Source: JBBRMG01 sp038230955 (GTDB lineage: Bacteria > Patescibacteriota > Doudnabacteria > UBA920). Taken from it: a stretch of DNA of 48,282 nt. Made by a program: the position numbers and the translations under genes. The notes beneath the pieces are model-generated. The model had not been told where the DNA came from and searched no databases. It worked only from the letters and a program-made list of their open reading frames with translations. The stretch spans positions 1-48,282 of the forward strand of contig JBBRMG010000005.1 of NCBI GenBank assembly GCA_038230955.1. Direction: 5' to 3'. Shown here piece by piece: positions 23,784 to 32,557 of this stretch; positions within the stretch are counted from its first letter, which is position 1, and the number at the start of each line of letters is the position of its first letter.

Positions 23784-23812
23784 ACTGTAGCATAAATTAA
23801 TCATATTGTCAA
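23784..23812 (-). promoter_or_regulatory. Promoter of the 64-aa membrane protein
   Basis: Minus strand -35 TTGACA, 17-nt spacer, -10 TACAGT. The -35 box ends 3 nt before the thrS start codon on the other strand. Confidence 0.7.
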
Positions 23813-23815
23813 GTC

Positions 23816-25570
23816 ATGTCTCAACCCAACGAAAACCTCCAAAACAAACGTCACTCACTCGCCCACCTACTTGCTGCAGCAGTAATGAAAATGTGGCCTG
23901 ACACCAAGCGCGCTATTGGCCCAGCCATAGATGACGGCTTTTACTTCGACTTTGAATTTGCTCAACCGATAACCGAAAAAGACCTGCCGAAAATAGAAAA
24001 ACAGATGCGCAATATTATGCAGAGCTGGAATGGCTTTGAACGATCGGAATTAACTGCTAAGGAAGCCAAGGCCGAATACCCTGGCAATCAATACAAGCAT
24101 GAGCTAATAGATGAGTTCACGAAAGGCGGCGAGAAAGTTACATTCTACAAATCCGGTGACTACTGGGACTTATGCAAAGGCGGCCACGTGGAAAGCATGC
24201 GTGAGATTAAACCCGACTCATTCAAGCTCGACCGAATTGCCGGCGCTTACTGGCGTGGTGATGAAAAAAATCCCATGCTTACCCGCATTTATGGGTTTGC
24301 GTTTGATACCAAAGAAGAACTGGATGCGCACTTAAACATGATAGAAGAAGCCAAGAAACGCGACCATCGGAAATTGGGCCAGCAACTCGACTTATTCACA
24401 ATTTCCGACCAAGTTGGTAAGGGCTTGCCCTTGTTTACGCCGCGCGGGACTTTGTTACGTGAGTTGTTTAACGATTACTCGCAGAACTTACGCGCCGCTA
24501 AAGGCTGGCAAAAAGTCTGGACGCCACACATTACCAAAAACGACTTATATAAAACTTCCGGCCACTGGGACAAATTTGGCGATGAGCTGTTCTTGGTAAA
24601 GAGTCAGGAAACCTCGGACGAGTTAGTCATGAAGCCCATGAACTGTCCGCATCATCAACAAATATACGCATCAAGGCCCAGAAGCTACCGCGACTTGCCC
24701 ATTAAGTATATGGAAACGACAACCGACTATCGCGATGAGAAAGCCGGTGAATTACTGGGCTTGTCTCGGGTGCGTTGTTTAACTCAAGATGACAGCCATA
24801 CGTTTTGTACACCTGAACAGATTGAGCAAATTTATCAAGAACTAATTGAAGTTACAAAAACATTCTATGCCAGCATTGGCATGGACATTCGAGCACGCTT
24901 GTCATTCCGTGATGCCGCCAACCCAGGCAAGTATTTAGGAGAGCCCGAGTTGTGGGACAAGGCTCAGGACATTATTCTTAAAATTGCTCAGCAAGCCAAT
25001 CTAGACTATTTCATCGCAGAAGGAGAAGCCGCATTCTACGGACCAAAAATTGACTTCATGGCCAAAGACGCATTGGGTAGAGAATGGCAACTAGCCACTC
25101 CCCAATTAGACTTTGTGCAGCCCAAGCGATTTGGGTTAGTCTACACGGACCAAGAAGGCCATGAGCAAACTCCGGTCATGATTCACTTCGCCCTAATGGG
25201 ATCTATTGAGCGCTTCCTCTCCGTTTACATTGAACACACGGCCGGTAACTTCCCTGTTTGGCTGGCACCCATTCAGGCTACCGTAATGCCGATATCAGAA
25301 AAACAAAATGATTACGCTTATGAAGTCAAAAAGCAACTCGAATCGGCTGTTCCCGGCCTCCGGCTAGATATAGATGTGCGCAATGAATCTGTGAGTAAAA
25401 AAATCCGCGAAGCCAGCATGACTAAAGTACCTTACATGATAATCGTTGGCGACAAGGAACTAGAAAGCAAAAACATCGCCGTCCGAGGACGAGGCGAAAT
25501 TGATCTAGGGCAATTAAGCGTGCCCGAGTTCGCCACTCGTTTGAACGATGAGATTACTAATAAGAAATAG
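23816..25570 (+). CDS. thrS: Threonyl-tRNA synthetase lacking the TGS domain
   Basis: 584 aa against about 640 in E. coli. It starts almost directly in the N2 editing domain (KRHSLAHLL). The editing residues HxxxH and CKGGH are present, so mischarged Ser-tRNA can probably be cleared. The class II catalytic core has the zinc-binding Cys in MKPMNCPHH, motif 2 around YRDEKAGELLGLSRVRCL, and motif 3 MGSIERF. A C-terminal anticodon-binding domain follows (IQATVMPISEKQNDYA). The N-terminal TGS domain is missing. There is no clear Shine-Dalgarno sequence before the ATG. It is the probable target of the Thr T-box. Confidence 0.95.
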   Translation: MSQPNENLQNKRHSLAHLLAAAVMKMWPDTKRAIGPAIDDGFYFDFEFAQPITEKDLPKIEKQMRNIMQSWNGFERSELTAKEAKAEYPGNQYKHELIDEFTKGGEKVTFYKSGDYWDLCKGGHVESMREIKPDSFKLDRIAGAYWRGDEKNPMLTRIYGFAFDTKEELDAHLNMIEEAKKRDHRKLGQQLDLFTISDQVGKGLPLFTPRGTLLRELFNDYSQNLRAAKGWQKVWTPHITKNDLYKTSGHWDKFGDELFLVKSQETSDELVMKPMNCPHHQQIYASRPRSYRDLPIKYMETTTDYRDEKAGELLGLSRVRCLTQDDSHTFCTPEQIEQIYQELIEVTKTFYASIGMDIRARLSFRDAANPGKYLGEPELWDKAQDIILKIAQQANLDYFIAEGEAAFYGPKIDFMAKDALGREWQLATPQLDFVQPKRFGLVYTDQEGHEQTPVMIHFALMGSIERFLSVYIEHTAGNFPVWLAPIQATVMPISEKQNDYAYEVKKQLESAVPGLRLDIDVRNESVSKKIREASMTKVPYMIIVGDKELESKNIAVRGRGEIDLGQLSVPEFATRLNDEITNKK

Positions 25571-25573
25571 CTG

Positions 25574-26374
25574 CTATTTCCCTTTCGGTCTTGTCTGCAT
25601 CTTCAAAATAATCGCTCTCACCAGTTTGCGCGGTGATATGCGTAACACCTGAACCATGGCTTTATTGAGAATCCCTGGCACGATAATTGTTTTACCACTC
25701 ATTAAGCCTCGATAGCCTACGTCGGCTACTGTTTCGGCGGACATCATTCCCATCCGAATAATTAATGTGTCATTAATTTTTGCTGTATCTTGAAATCTGG
25801 TCTTGGTTGCACCGGGGCATAAAATAGAAATAGCAACACCCGTACCGTGAAGTTCTTTGGCCATAGCTTCAGTTAGCGATAGCATGAACGCTTTAGTTGC
25901 GTAATAAACCGACATTAACGGTCCTCCAGGCATAAACGCGGCCGTAGAGCCTACATTTAATATTTTACCGGACTTACGGGCAATCATTTCATCGCTAAAC
26001 AATTTGAGCAATGTTGTCATAGTCACCAAATTCAACTGTACCAATGATAACTCATTAGCTAATGGTATATCATGAAATAAGCCATATTCGGCGTATCCGG
26101 CATTATTAACCAACACATCTACGATGGTATCTGAATGGTGAATGGTGTCGTATACCTCAGCGGCAGCTCCCTCTTTTGATAAATCTTTTACCATTGTCGT
26201 TACCATGATTTTGAACTCTAACTCCAGAGCCGCTTTAACGGTTTGTAATTCTGACTCGCTTCGGGCCACGATTATTAAATTATAACTTTCCCGAGCAAAC
26301 CGGCGTGCCAATGCTAAACCAATGCCACTTGTGGCACCGGTAATTAAAACCGTTTTTGGCGCAGACTTATCCAT
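25574..26374 (-). CDS. Short-chain dehydrogenase/reductase
   Basis: 266 aa classical SDR: cofactor loop TGATSGIG at residues 13-20, NNAGY, catalytic Ser in LNVGSTAAF and YxxxK as YYATK. The C-terminus has a basic, hydrophobic segment (KAMVQVLRISPRKLVRAIILKMQ) seen in membrane-associated DltE/YqjQ-like SDRs. Substrate unknown. Its start overlaps the end of the upstream DUF2231-like gene by 8 nt, so they form one operon. Confidence 0.87.
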   Translation of the reverse strand: MDKSAPKTVLITGATSGIGLALARRFARESYNLIIVARSESELQTVKAALELEFKIMVTTMVKDLSKEGAAAEVYDTIHHSDTIVDVLVNNAGYAEYGLFHDIPLANELSLVQLNLVTMTTLLKLFSDEMIARKSGKILNVGSTAAFMPGGPLMSVYYATKAFMLSLTEAMAKELHGTGVAISILCPGATKTRFQDTAKINDTLIIRMGMMSAETVADVGYRGLMSGKTIIVPGILNKAMVQVLRISPRKLVRAIILKMQTRPKGK

Positions 26375-26885
26375 GGATGAATGCTTGATAAATAATTTTC
26401 ACAAACGGATCTGAATTTGGTCCATAAACCATGGATGCTCCCAACGCTCCAGTAATGGTAATAGTGACCAAGCCGATTAAGGCCAAAAGGATGATTAATT
26501 TACTGTTAACCAACCAACTACCAATACGAACCAAAACAGACGGTCGGTACCCGTTTGCGTTAGCAGAACTCTTCATTAGCCGGTACCATTCTAAAATGTA
26601 AGCAGCGCCAATAATGCTAAATAATAGCCCAGTGAAAGCTCCGAATGAGGAGTGAACATCTATCACTTTTTGCAAACTTGTGCCCTTAAACTGTTCTTCC
26701 ATTAGACCGCCCGCTATTATTGTGGGCCAGACCATAGCGGCACCCGCAATTACTAGGGTCGCTCGAACATAGAACCAATATGGTTGCCGAGTTAAAAACT
26801 TGAATCGTGCAATTTCTGTTACGGCGTATAATCCCAAGAAAGCGATTGGGAAATGGACTAGCAACGGATGAATGTTTGTGAACAT
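26367..26885 (-). CDS. DUF2231-like membrane protein
   Basis: 172 aa with four hydrophobic helices. It begins with FTNIHPLLVHFPIAFLGLY, the hallmark of DUF2231 proteins (His residues in helix 1), and a second His-containing helix (IDVHSSFGAFTGLLFSIIG) follows. Such proteins are suspected heme-linked membrane components. The function is unknown. First gene of a two-gene unit with the SDR. Confidence 0.72.
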   Translation of the reverse strand: MFTNIHPLLVHFPIAFLGLYAVTEIARFKFLTRQPYWFYVRATLVIAGAAMVWPTIIAGGLMEEQFKGTSLQKVIDVHSSFGAFTGLLFSIIGAAYILEWYRLMKSSANANGYRPSVLVRIGSWLVNSKLIILLALIGLVTITITGALGASMVYGPNSDPFVKIIYQAFIHG

Positions 26886-27024
26886 AGTCTTAATTCAAAT
26901 TATTTTTTCAAACTATTAATATTATACTCTATTTATAAAGGTTCCAAAAAAAATAAAAAAGCTTATACGCTTTACTATAGCATATAAGCCAGTTGGTAAT
27001 ATTATTGGCGGACCTTCCATATTG

Positions 27025-27276
27025 TTAGGTTTCGTAAGTGACACCAATGTTCGGGGCTACTTTAATTATCCATTTATCATGCTTGTCAATGCGATAACTC
27101 AATATAGGGAATTCATCGTTAATGGCTTTTAGCTGCTTTGAAATTCCCTCTAAAGAATTAAAAAATAAATCAAACTTTTCGTTAAGCCTATTAAAGTCTC
27201 CTTTGGTTGCAAAGACCGTTTTACCAAGTTCAATTGTTCCGGCAATTATTTTGTCGATTTCTTCTTGAGTAACCAT
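27025..27276 (-). CDS. Small coiled-coil protein
   Basis: 83 aa. An N-terminal helix VTQEEIDKIIAGTIELG is followed by a charged amphipathic helix (FNRLNEKFDLFFNSLEGISKQLKAI) and RIDKHDKWIIKVAPNIGV. The end resembles the small protein at 15568-15813. Isolated gene in a region of 500 nt without other genes. No function known. Confidence 0.6.
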   Translation of the reverse strand: MVTQEEIDKIIAGTIELGKTVFATKGDFNRLNEKFDLFFNSLEGISKQLKAINDEFPILSYRIDKHDKWIIKVAPNIGVTYET

Positions 27277-27360
27277 GAATTAATCTTAACCGGCGAAACC
27301 CGCTTAGTCAAGACTATATTCTAAATTCTTTCTAAAATCGTTTTGTAAAATTAAAGAAAC

Positions 27361-27391
27361 AAAAAAGCCAAAGGCAACCTTTGGCTTTTTC
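27361..27391 (-). terminator. Terminator after the Ig-like secreted protein gene
   Basis: 11-bp stem AAAGCCAAAGG/CCTTTGGCTTT with loop CAA and T- and A-runs on both sides, so active in both directions. Confidence 0.8.
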
Positions 27392-27415
27392 TGCAACTAA
27401 ACTTGAAAGTAATAT

Positions 27416-28714
27416 TTAACGCAACCGGTAATCATTATAATCCATTATCGGCAATAACGGCCGGTTAAAATCAATGCTGTTTGCCGCCACAACTAAGCGA
27501 TTTTGGCCACCATTGTTAAGAAAAACGTCATAGCTCCCAACAGGAATTAAACCGTTCTCATGCATGAAGTAGACTGTGTTACCGCTTTTTATCCATGTAC
27601 CCCAAGGGTGAAAGCCGCCGGAGTTTTCCAGTAAGTATGGGGACATTGCAAGATTGCCCGAAGAACCATAAGTTAAATTAGCAATACTAAATCCATAGCC
27701 AGTAAACGCCGGATAGTTAGTGAACCCAAGTTTGGTGTTCCGGTAAATAATATAGATAGTGCCGTTGTCCGCCAGCAATGTGCCGTTACTATAAGTTGAG
27801 GCGCCCAAGACATTCCCGGTAACGGTCATGAAGTACGATTGAGTACCTATGCGGCCGAAGGTATCGCGGGCCTGAACAGTAAAGTTATAGTTGCCCCCAT
27901 TATTAGGTGCGCCACTTAAATATCCAGTGGCGGATAAGCTCATGCCCAACGGCAACGCGCCGCTAATCAATGAAAATGTGTACGGGCTGGTGCCACCTTG
28001 ACCGAACAACGAGGCGCTGTAAAATTGATTCAGTGTGGGCTGGGTCAAGGTCGAAGGAGTAATTGTGACAAAACTGCTTACGGATCCTACGGTGACGTAT
28101 AAAGTGCCGCAATTGCTGCCGTTGTTGTAATTGATATTATTGACGCTACAGAACGTCAAGGTAGAAGTCCCAGCACTATTGCCGTATAGGGTAATAGTAG
28201 TGCCGGAAATATACGAGCTAACCACGTTCCCGTTGGAATTGCTAGACAAATACAAACTGGGTGACCCATTTGCATTTGTGGCATACACTGCAACACTTTG
28301 GCCTTGGTTAATAAATGGGTTGGCGTTGCTAAATGTGACAGAACTACCACTGCAGTTAAACTGACAAGTATTATTGCCCAAAGTGATTGTCACAGATGCC
28401 TGATTATTAACAGTCACATACGTATCAATTGCCCCCGCTGACACATTAAAACCAGCATAAAGGAGTCCTGAAAAATAGCCAAACTGATCTGTACGTCCGG
28501 CATTGGCAATAGTCGTCCACGTCCCGCCGTTCTGGCGGGCGTAAAAATTAACCATGCTATAAGCATCCCCGCCCGAAATTGTTATTTGAATGCCGTTATT
28601 GCTTTGGGTGTTGGCAGAGTATAACGGATATGCGGCGGCGGCCGTGAAAGGGATCAAAAACAGTGCCGTCGCGACGGAAAAGCTCCCCAAATAAGCCAAA
28701 ATTTGTTTTGTCAT
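27416..28714 (-). CDS. Secreted Ig-like surface protein
   Basis: 432 aa from the ATG at 28714, which gives a good signal peptide (MTKQILAYLGSFSVATALFLI, cleavage near AAAA-YPLY). The middle holds a He_PIG-type putative Ig domain (ALPLGMSLSATGYLSGAPNNGGNYNF). The C-terminal 120 residues repeat a pattern frequent in CPR surface proteins (GTIYIIYRNTKLGFTNYPAF and GNTVYFMHENGLIPV). The composition is rich in Ser, Thr, Asn and Gly with four Cys. Probably displayed on the cell surface or secreted; partner unknown. Confidence 0.78.
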   Translation of the reverse strand: MTKQILAYLGSFSVATALFLIPFTAAAAYPLYSANTQSNNGIQITISGGDAYSMVNFYARQNGGTWTTIANAGRTDQFGYFSGLLYAGFNVSAGAIDTYVTVNNQASVTITLGNNTCQFNCSGSSVTFSNANPFINQGQSVAVYATNANGSPSLYLSSNSNGNVVSSYISGTTITLYGNSAGTSTLTFCSVNNINYNNGSNCGTLYVTVGSVSSFVTITPSTLTQPTLNQFYSASLFGQGGTSPYTFSLISGALPLGMSLSATGYLSGAPNNGGNYNFTVQARDTFGRIGTQSYFMTVTGNVLGASTYSNGTLLADNGTIYIIYRNTKLGFTNYPAFTGYGFSIANLTYGSSGNLAMSPYLLENSGGFHPWGTWIKSGNTVYFMHENGLIPVGSYDVFLNNGGQNRLVVAANSIDFNRPLLPIMDYNDYRLR

Positions 28715-28804
28715 AGTCGTATTATTGTTAAAAACTTGCCTTGAGTATATCACTTTTTTACCAAGAAGCAAGAGCTATTGGCTACTCTGAAAAAAATGCG
28801 CAGC

Positions 28805-29563
28805 CTAAGTCAGAATTCTAGCGCCGTACTCCGTAATAACAATAGTATGCTCAAAATGGGCAGCCATTCCCCCATCTACCGTACGAATGGTCCAGCCATC
28901 CTGATCAAAATATATTTTAAAACTCCCTTGGCAAACCATGGGCTCAATGGCAATCACCATACCGGAAACTAATTCCACGCCCGTACCTCGTTTGCCATAA
29001 CAGGGTACTGATGGGTCTTCGTGTACGGCGTAACCAACTCCATGCCCGACTAAATCTCGCACCACAGAAAATTTTTCATCCTCAGCTACCTTTTGAATAA
29101 TATAACCAATATCACCTGTGCGATTGCCGGGCTTGGCCATTTTAATTGCTTCCGCTAAGGCCTGTTTCGTTGTGGCAATTAAATGTTCGGCCATGGCACT
29201 AATTTTGCCCACTGGTACCGTGACAGCGGTATCGGTATAAAATCCTTTATACTCCATCCCGATATCTAAGCCCACAATGTTGCCCTGTAACAAAACTTCT
29301 TTATCTGAAGGAATGCCATGCACAACTACATCATCTACTGACACACACAAAGCCGCAGGAAAAGGGTTTTTCTTGGGGCCGTAACCTATAAAACTGGGAT
29401 GTCCGCCAACTTTGCGAATTTCCGTATCAGCAAAAGCGTTCAGCTCAGCGGTGGTAATTCCAGGGCTTACCAGTTCAGACGTACGTTTTAAAATATCGCC
29501 CAGCAGTTTGCCACCCTCAGCAATTAGCTTAATCTCGTCCGGTTTTTTTGTGTAGCGTCCCAT
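28805..29563 (-). CDS. map: Methionine aminopeptidase type I
   Basis: Removes the initiator Met from new proteins. 252 aa, normal type I length. Metal ligands are visible: the two Asp in GLDIGMEYKGFYTDTAV, His in GHGVGYAVHEDP, Glu in IEPM and Glu in HFEHTIVI. Its ATG overlaps the stop of the upstream kinase gene (TAATG). The map gene next to adk mirrors the secY-adk-map order of many bacteria, here without secY. Confidence 0.95.
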   Translation of the reverse strand: MGRYTKKPDEIKLIAEGGKLLGDILKRTSELVSPGITTAELNAFADTEIRKVGGHPSFIGYGPKKNPFPAALCVSVDDVVVHGIPSDKEVLLQGNIVGLDIGMEYKGFYTDTAVTVPVGKISAMAEHLIATTKQALAEAIKMAKPGNRTGDIGYIIQKVAEDEKFSVVRDLVGHGVGYAVHEDPSVPCYGKRGTGVELVSGMVIAIEPMVCQGSFKIYFDQDGWTIRTVDGGMAAHFEHTIVITEYGARILT

Positions 29564-30180
29564 TATTCTTGAGTGAATTTATCCAGGAGGAGTTTAAAAC
29601 GCTGGCGCACTTGGGCCGGCGTACCTAAGCCACTAATTTTATGGTATTCATAGCGGCTGGAAAAAAACTCCACTACTTGAGCAATATTGACTCGATAATA
29701 TTTTACTCGATTTTTCAAAGCAGTATCGCTGTCATCGGCGCGCTTACCAAATTTTCCATCAAAATACCCTTTGCGATTGTGCATTCGCTTTACAGTTTCT
29801 TCCAAAGGAATGGATAAATAGATAACAATGGGGGCTGAACGCTTTTGCTCTTTAATTAAACGTGAGGCTAATTTTGCTTCACCTAACATCTTAGGATGGC
29901 CATCGAACAATATTCCCTGAATTGGTGATATTTTTTTTATTGTTGATGCAAGAATTTCTCTGACTAACTTAGTAGGGGTTAGTTTTCCCTTGTCGTAATT
30001 CTGTTTCAGCAATGAACTCAATCCTTCATTTGTAGTGCGAAGTCGCGTTAGTTCCTGACCCATATCAAAATCGTACAATTTGAAACGCTTGGCCAAATAC
30101 ACAGCTTGGGTGGCTTTTCCAGCAGCGGGATCACCGAGTAAAATAATATTAATTGGGGCTCTCTGTTTATCGCTGGGCAT
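29563..30180 (-). CDS. Adenylate kinase-like protein (second copy)
   Basis: 205 aa P-loop kinase of the adenylate kinase fold. Walker A reads GDPAAGKAT, where the usual GKGT is GKAT. The NMP-binding region differs from true Adk (FDMGQELTRLR), DGHPK replaces DGxPR, and the LID has RKGYFDGKFGKR. These changes at substrate-contact sites suggest a different nucleotide or an altered role. It lies 3 nt after the canonical-looking copy and is coupled to map. Confidence 0.82.
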   Translation of the reverse strand: MPSDKQRAPINIILLGDPAAGKATQAVYLAKRFKLYDFDMGQELTRLRTTNEGLSSLLKQNYDKGKLTPTKLVREILASTIKKISPIQGILFDGHPKMLGEAKLASRLIKEQKRSAPIVIYLSIPLEETVKRMHNRKGYFDGKFGKRADDSDTALKNRVKYYRVNIAQVVEFFSSRYEYHKISGLGTPAQVRQRFKLLLDKFTQE

Positions 30181-30183
30181 AAA

Positions 30184-30783
30184 TTATAGTTGAAGTGCTT
30201 GGTCAATAGCTGCGCCGACTTGTTCTATAGATGGGCGGCCATCAATGGTAATTAATAGAGAGAATTGTTTGAGATAATTGAGTACAGGTACGGTGTCTTG
30301 TTCATACTGTTGCAAACGAAATTCAATAGCTTCCCTCGTGTCGTCTTTCCGACCTTCGGTAGTAGCTCGGAGAAGTAAGCGATTCAGTGATTCCTCATGG
30401 GGTAGATCTATGAATAAAGTGACCATGTCTTTACGCCCGTGATCCCTTAAATAATTGATTAAAAATTCGGCTTGGCCAATGCGGCGAGGAATGCCATCAA
30501 AAATTATCCCCTTATCAGTTGGTATTGTGTCTAAGTACTGAGCCACCACTTTCAGCAACATTTCGTCGGTAAGCAACACACCGCGCTCAATTAAGTCTTT
30601 GACTGTGCGGCCCAAGTCACTGTCGCCACCAGCAATGTGACGCAGAATGCCACCCATCTCCCAATAAAAAAAGCCGAGCCGTTCTGCTAGCTTTTTTGCC
30701 TGTGTGCCTTTGCCCGACCCTTGAGGTCCAATAAAGAAGATTGTATCTATTTTCACCTTGGCAGTATAGAGATTTTTTGTCAT
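30184..30783 (-). CDS. adk: Adenylate kinase
   Basis: 199 aa. Walker A GPQGSGKGTQ, DGIPRRIGQAE for the AMP site, and a short LID without Zn cysteines (RATTEGRKDDTREAI). Interconverts ATP + AMP and 2 ADP. First gene of adk - adk-like - map. The Kef promoter -35 box overlaps its start region on the opposite strand. Confidence 0.9.
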   Translation of the reverse strand: MTKNLYTAKVKIDTIFFIGPQGSGKGTQAKKLAERLGFFYWEMGGILRHIAGGDSDLGRTVKDLIERGVLLTDEMLLKVVAQYLDTIPTDKGIIFDGIPRRIGQAEFLINYLRDHGRKDMVTLFIDLPHEESLNRLLLRATTEGRKDDTREAIEFRLQQYEQDTVPVLNYLKQFSLLITIDGRPSIEQVGAAIDQALQL

Positions 30784-30805
30784 CTCGGCAAGATGTTGCT
30801 ACAAT
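30777..30805 (+). promoter_or_regulatory. Promoter of the Kef-type antiporter
   Basis: -35 TTGTCA, 17-nt spacer, -10 TACAAT. The -35 box spans the adk start codon on the other strand. Confidence 0.55.
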
Positions 30806-30862
30806 ATCAGTAAATAGCTCCGACTGAAACCAAAAGTCTCAACAAAATTCCAAAACCTATAG

Positions 30863-32554
30863 ATGACAAGTATTTTTTTTGAACTGACAATTATTTTGAT
30901 ACTGGCTGGTGGTATTGCCACTATTATCAGTTTCTTTAAGCAACCCCCATTAGTGGCCTACATCCTTACTGGCTTAATTGTCGGTCCGTTCGGCTACTAT
31001 CATCTTCATAACACGGAGGTATTACATGGACTAGGACAAATAGGCATTGCGCTTCTATTGTTTATGGTCGGCTTAGAGTTAGACACGAGCCAATTAAAAA
31101 AGCTCGGCTTCGGGGCAATTATGGCGGGGGTCGGGCAAATCGTTCTGACATTTATGGGAGCGCTGGTTTTAATTAATTTCATGGGGTTTGCTGGAACAGG
31201 CGCCTGGCTTATTGCCATTGCCATTAGTTTTTCTTCCACTGTTATTACGGTAAAGTTGCTCAATGAAAAGAAGGACATTCATAGCTTATACGGTAAGCTT
31301 TCTCTCAGCATTCTGCTGATACAAGATTTTGCAGCCATCGCTATTTTAGTGTTCATGGCCGGCAACAACAGCGGGGCCATGACATCTGGCATGCCTGGCT
31401 GGCAAACCATGATCTTTACGATAGCCAAAGCTGTCCTCTTAATTTGGTTGATCAATTGGCACAGCAAATATCTGTTTCCAAAAATCCTCAAAATTATTGG
31501 CAAGTCCGATGAACTACTATTAGTCTTCTCGTTGGCCTGGGCTTTGGGTCTGGCAGTATTTGTGTCACTCCCATTCATAGGGTTTAGTTTGGAGATTGGT
31601 GGCTTCTTAGCCGGCCTAGCATTGGCTCATAGTGCTGTGCATTATGAAATTAGTGCGCGCATTAAAACTTTGCGCGATTTTTTCATTATTTTATTTTTCA
31701 TTATTCTTGGGGCCAATTTTGTCGTAGGCGACGTTGGTGCCATTCTCATTCCATCATTTGTCCTTGCGCTGTTTGTTATAACCATAAAGCCTTTGCTGAC
31801 TTTTATTTTACTAGGCGCCGCTGGCTACAAACCTCGTACAGCTTTTATGGTGGGTACCAGCCTGTCTAATATATCCGAATTTAGTTTAATTGTTGGGGCG
31901 CTCGGCCTGAGCCAGGGACGGTTCGACGAAACCGCTGTGGCCATTTTAACTTTAACTGCAATCATTAGTATCGCATTATCCTCATACATGATGACTTTTA
32001 CCGATGCTCTATACAATTCCCTAGGATTTATTGCCCGCTGGTTTGATTTCCATCATGGCCGAGCGGAACGAGGCTTTGACGGCAAGCATATGAAACAACA
32101 TGTCATTATTGTCGGCGCTCACAGACTGGGCCGGCATGTTGTAGAAACACTCAGCCAAGCCGGACTGCCTTTTGTTGTTGTTGATCAAAACCCAGAAGTC
32201 ACTGAGCATTATAACGAACAAGGAGTACCTGCCATTTGTGGTGATATTAACGACGACCATATTCAAGAATTGGCTGGAATTGCCAAAGCAAGATTAATTA
32301 TTTCTACCATTCCACCGATCAAAGAAAATCTAGCTTTTGTTCACACCATGAAATTAAATAATTACAAAGCTCGTCTAATAGTAGTGGCTCAGGACGAAGA
32401 AGAAGCCCTTATGCTCTATGAACAAGGGATTGATTACGCTCTTCTCCCCCACTTCATTGGTGGCCAGCATTTATCGAAAATTCTGATGGACGACCAAAAA
32501 CTAATCGGCCTGCGAAAGATGAAAAGCCAACATCTAAAAACTTTGCTAAAATAG
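30863..32554 (+). CDS. Kef-type cation/proton antiporter (CPA2) with RCK domain
   Basis: 563 aa. About twelve membrane helices fill residues 1-385 with GLIVGPFGYYHL, LLLFMVGLELD and the GFSLEIGGFLAGLALAHS segment typical of CPA2. A TrkA-N/RCK domain follows from about residue 410 (HVIIVGAHRLGRHV, then FVVVDQNPE), which binds nucleotide and gates transport. Likely K+ (or Na+) efflux in exchange for protons. It precedes cysS by 3 nt and is probably co-transcribed. Confidence 0.9.
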   Translation: MTSIFFELTIILILAGGIATIISFFKQPPLVAYILTGLIVGPFGYYHLHNTEVLHGLGQIGIALLLFMVGLELDTSQLKKLGFGAIMAGVGQIVLTFMGALVLINFMGFAGTGAWLIAIAISFSSTVITVKLLNEKKDIHSLYGKLSLSILLIQDFAAIAILVFMAGNNSGAMTSGMPGWQTMIFTIAKAVLLIWLINWHSKYLFPKILKIIGKSDELLLVFSLAWALGLAVFVSLPFIGFSLEIGGFLAGLALAHSAVHYEISARIKTLRDFFIILFFIILGANFVVGDVGAILIPSFVLALFVITIKPLLTFILLGAAGYKPRTAFMVGTSLSNISEFSLIVGALGLSQGRFDETAVAILTLTAIISIALSSYMMTFTDALYNSLGFIARWFDFHHGRAERGFDGKHMKQHVIIVGAHRLGRHVVETLSQAGLPFVVVDQNPEVTEHYNEQGVPAICGDINDDHIQELAGIAKARLIISTIPPIKENLAFVHTMKLNNYKARLIVVAQDEEEALMLYEQGIDYALLPHFIGGQHLSKILMDDQKLIGLRKMKSQHLKTLLK

Positions 32555-32557
32555 GGT

